Origin: Desulfovibrionales bacterium GWA2_65_9
GTDB taxonomy: Bacteria; Desulfobacterota; Desulfovibrionia; Desulfovibrionales; Desulfovibrionaceae
Assembly (NCBI GenBank): GCA_001799475.1
Contig: MGTN01000173.1
Location: 12,293-19,095 of the forward strand
Length of the DNA: 6,803 bases
Direction: 5' to 3'
Each line of letters opens with the position of its first letter. Within the stretch, counting starts at the first letter, position 1. Positions 6,230 through 6,803 of the stretch are shown here, piece after piece. Made by a program: the position numbers and the translations under genes. Under the pieces are notes generated by a model. That model saw only the letters and a list, made by a program, of their open reading frames with translations, made no database searches and had not been told where the DNA came from.

Positions 6230-6688
6230 ATGTTCAAGGAGTTCAAAGCGTTCATCATGCGCGGCAACGTGGTGGACATGGCCGTGGGCGTTGTCATCGG
6301 CGCGTCCTTCGGCGGCATTGTCAAGTCCCTGGTGGACGACGTGCTCATGCCACCCATCGGCCTGCTGCTCGGCCGGGTTGACTTCTCCAACCTCTACCTG
6401 ACCCTGCGCGACGGCGCTACGCCCGGCCCCTACGCCGCCCTGGCCGAGGCCAAACAGGCCGGGGCCGTGACCCTGAACCTGGGGCTTTTCGCCAACACGG
6501 TGATCAACTTCGTCATCGTGGCCCTGGCCATCTTCCTGGTGGTGCGCGCCGTGAACCGCCTGCAGGCCATGCGAGAGGCCAAGGAGCCCGAGGCCGCGCC
6601 CAGCACCAGGGAATGCCCCTTCTGCGCCAGCACCATCAGCATCAAGGCCGTGCGCTGCCCGCAGTGCACCTCGGAACTGGCGGGGTAG
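6230..6688 (+). CDS. mscL: Large-conductance mechanosensitive channel MscL with C-terminal zinc-ribbon-like tail
   Basis: MscL is a homopentameric inner-membrane channel that opens under extreme membrane tension to release solutes during hypo-osmotic shock. The 152-residue product opens with the family signature: FKEFKAFIMRGNVVDMAVG (2-20) covers the amphipathic N-terminal helix and the entry to TM1, followed by VVIGASFGGIVKSLV and the loop DVLMPPIGLLLG (37-48). TM2 is about 86-107. The periplasmic loop (about 50-85) is roughly ten residues longer than in E. coli MscL. The C-terminus departs from the E. coli helical bundle: after a charged linker (about 110-128) it carries CPFC (129-132) and CPQC (143-146), a four-cysteine pattern typical of a small zinc ribbon. 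From memory such tails occur in other bacterial MscL proteins, so this is a known but poorly explained variant. The start is set by GGAGG 6 nt upstream and by family alignment. Confidence 0.95.
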   Translation: MFKEFKAFIMRGNVVDMAVGVVIGASFGGIVKSLVDDVLMPPIGLLLGRVDFSNLYLTLRDGATPGPYAALAEAKQAGAVTLNLGLFANTVINFVIVALAIFLVVRAVNRLQAMREAKEPEAAPSTRECPFCASTISIKAVRCPQCTSELAG

Positions 6689-6701
6689 GCCGAGAACCTG
6701 C

Positions 6702-6803
6702 GCCATCTGGCTGCTGACGCAGTCGCCGGAGTACAAGTACATGTTCCTGGCGGACTTGGACTGGGCGATCATTCCGCCGTATCTGCTCAACCAGTACCGC
6801 ATC
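6702..6803 (+). CDS. HlyC/RtxC-like toxin-activating acyltransferase, N-terminal fragment without clear start (runs off right edge)
   Basis: The open frame reads IWLLTQSPEYKYMF then LADLDWAIIPPYLLNQYRI. This fits the N-terminal region of the HlyC family of acyl-ACP-dependent acyltransferases, which acylate lysines of RTX toxins in the cytoplasm: WL..SP, then an (L)DLxW segment, then PP.LL.QYR. HlyC has SSPLHRNW here, with His23 catalytic; this frame has SPEYKYM, with Tyr at the aligned position. No ATG, GTG or TTG precedes the conserved segment in frame, even through the 3' end of mscL. The first in-frame ATG is 6741, with GGAG 9 nt upstream, but it would drop the WL..SP segment. The gene may be 5'-truncated, frameshifted (the mscL frame just after its stop reads AENLR before the match begins in another frame), or start at 6741. 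The family call rests on about 32 residues from memory. Confidence 0.5.

Noticed and set aside
6203..6802. Minus-strand open frame of 199 codons opposite mscL and the HlyC-like frame
   Set aside because: It is the complement of mscL, whose plus-strand frame is unmistakable; composition is shadow-like.

Overview
The window looks like chromosomal DNA of a high-GC sulfate-reducing deltaproteobacterium of the Desulfovibrio type. The main reason is the N-terminal part of pyruvate:ferredoxin oxidoreductase at the left edge. It closely matches what I remember of the Desulfovibrio africanus enzyme, and the catalytic residues fall at the same residue numbers. The taxonomic call is inference from recall, not from a database search.

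Layout, left to right. Positions 1-1450 (minus) hold the first 483 codons of pyruvate:ferredoxin oxidoreductase (PFOR); the rest lies beyond the left edge. A 350-bp divergent intergenic region follows. It holds a near-perfect sigma-54 promoter facing PFOR and, further upstream of it, a cluster of GC-rich inverted repeats. A SulP-family anion (probably sulfate) permease with a C-terminal STAS domain runs rightward at 1801-3639. It overlaps tail to tail by 14 bp with a LysE-family exporter (minus, 3626-4267). That exporter lies 10 bp downstream of a PAS-GGDEF-EAL cyclic-di-GMP protein (minus, 4278-6047), so the two probably form an operon. A second divergent intergenic region (6048-6229) separates this operon from mscL (plus, 6230-6688), a large-conductance mechanosensitive channel with a C-terminal zinc-ribbon-like tail. 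Sixteen bases after the mscL stop, or slightly less, an open frame resembling the N-terminal part of HlyC/RtxC-type toxin-activating acyltransferases begins without an obvious start codon and runs off the right edge.

How the genes fit together. PFOR (pyruvate to acetyl-CoA, delivering electrons) and the SulP permease (anion uptake, plausibly sulfate) would be the electron-donor and electron-acceptor sides of sulfate respiration, and they share one intergenic control region. The c-di-GMP protein and the LysE exporter are a separate unit, and mscL is a stand-alone osmotic safety valve. I see no mobile element, CRISPR array, tRNA or rRNA. Most of the window is ordinary core genome. The points most worth a second look are the sigma-54 promoter with its upstream dyads, the start-less HlyC-like frame with a Tyr where the catalytic His is expected, the CxxC...CxxC tail of MscL, and the GSDEF variant in the c-di-GMP protein.
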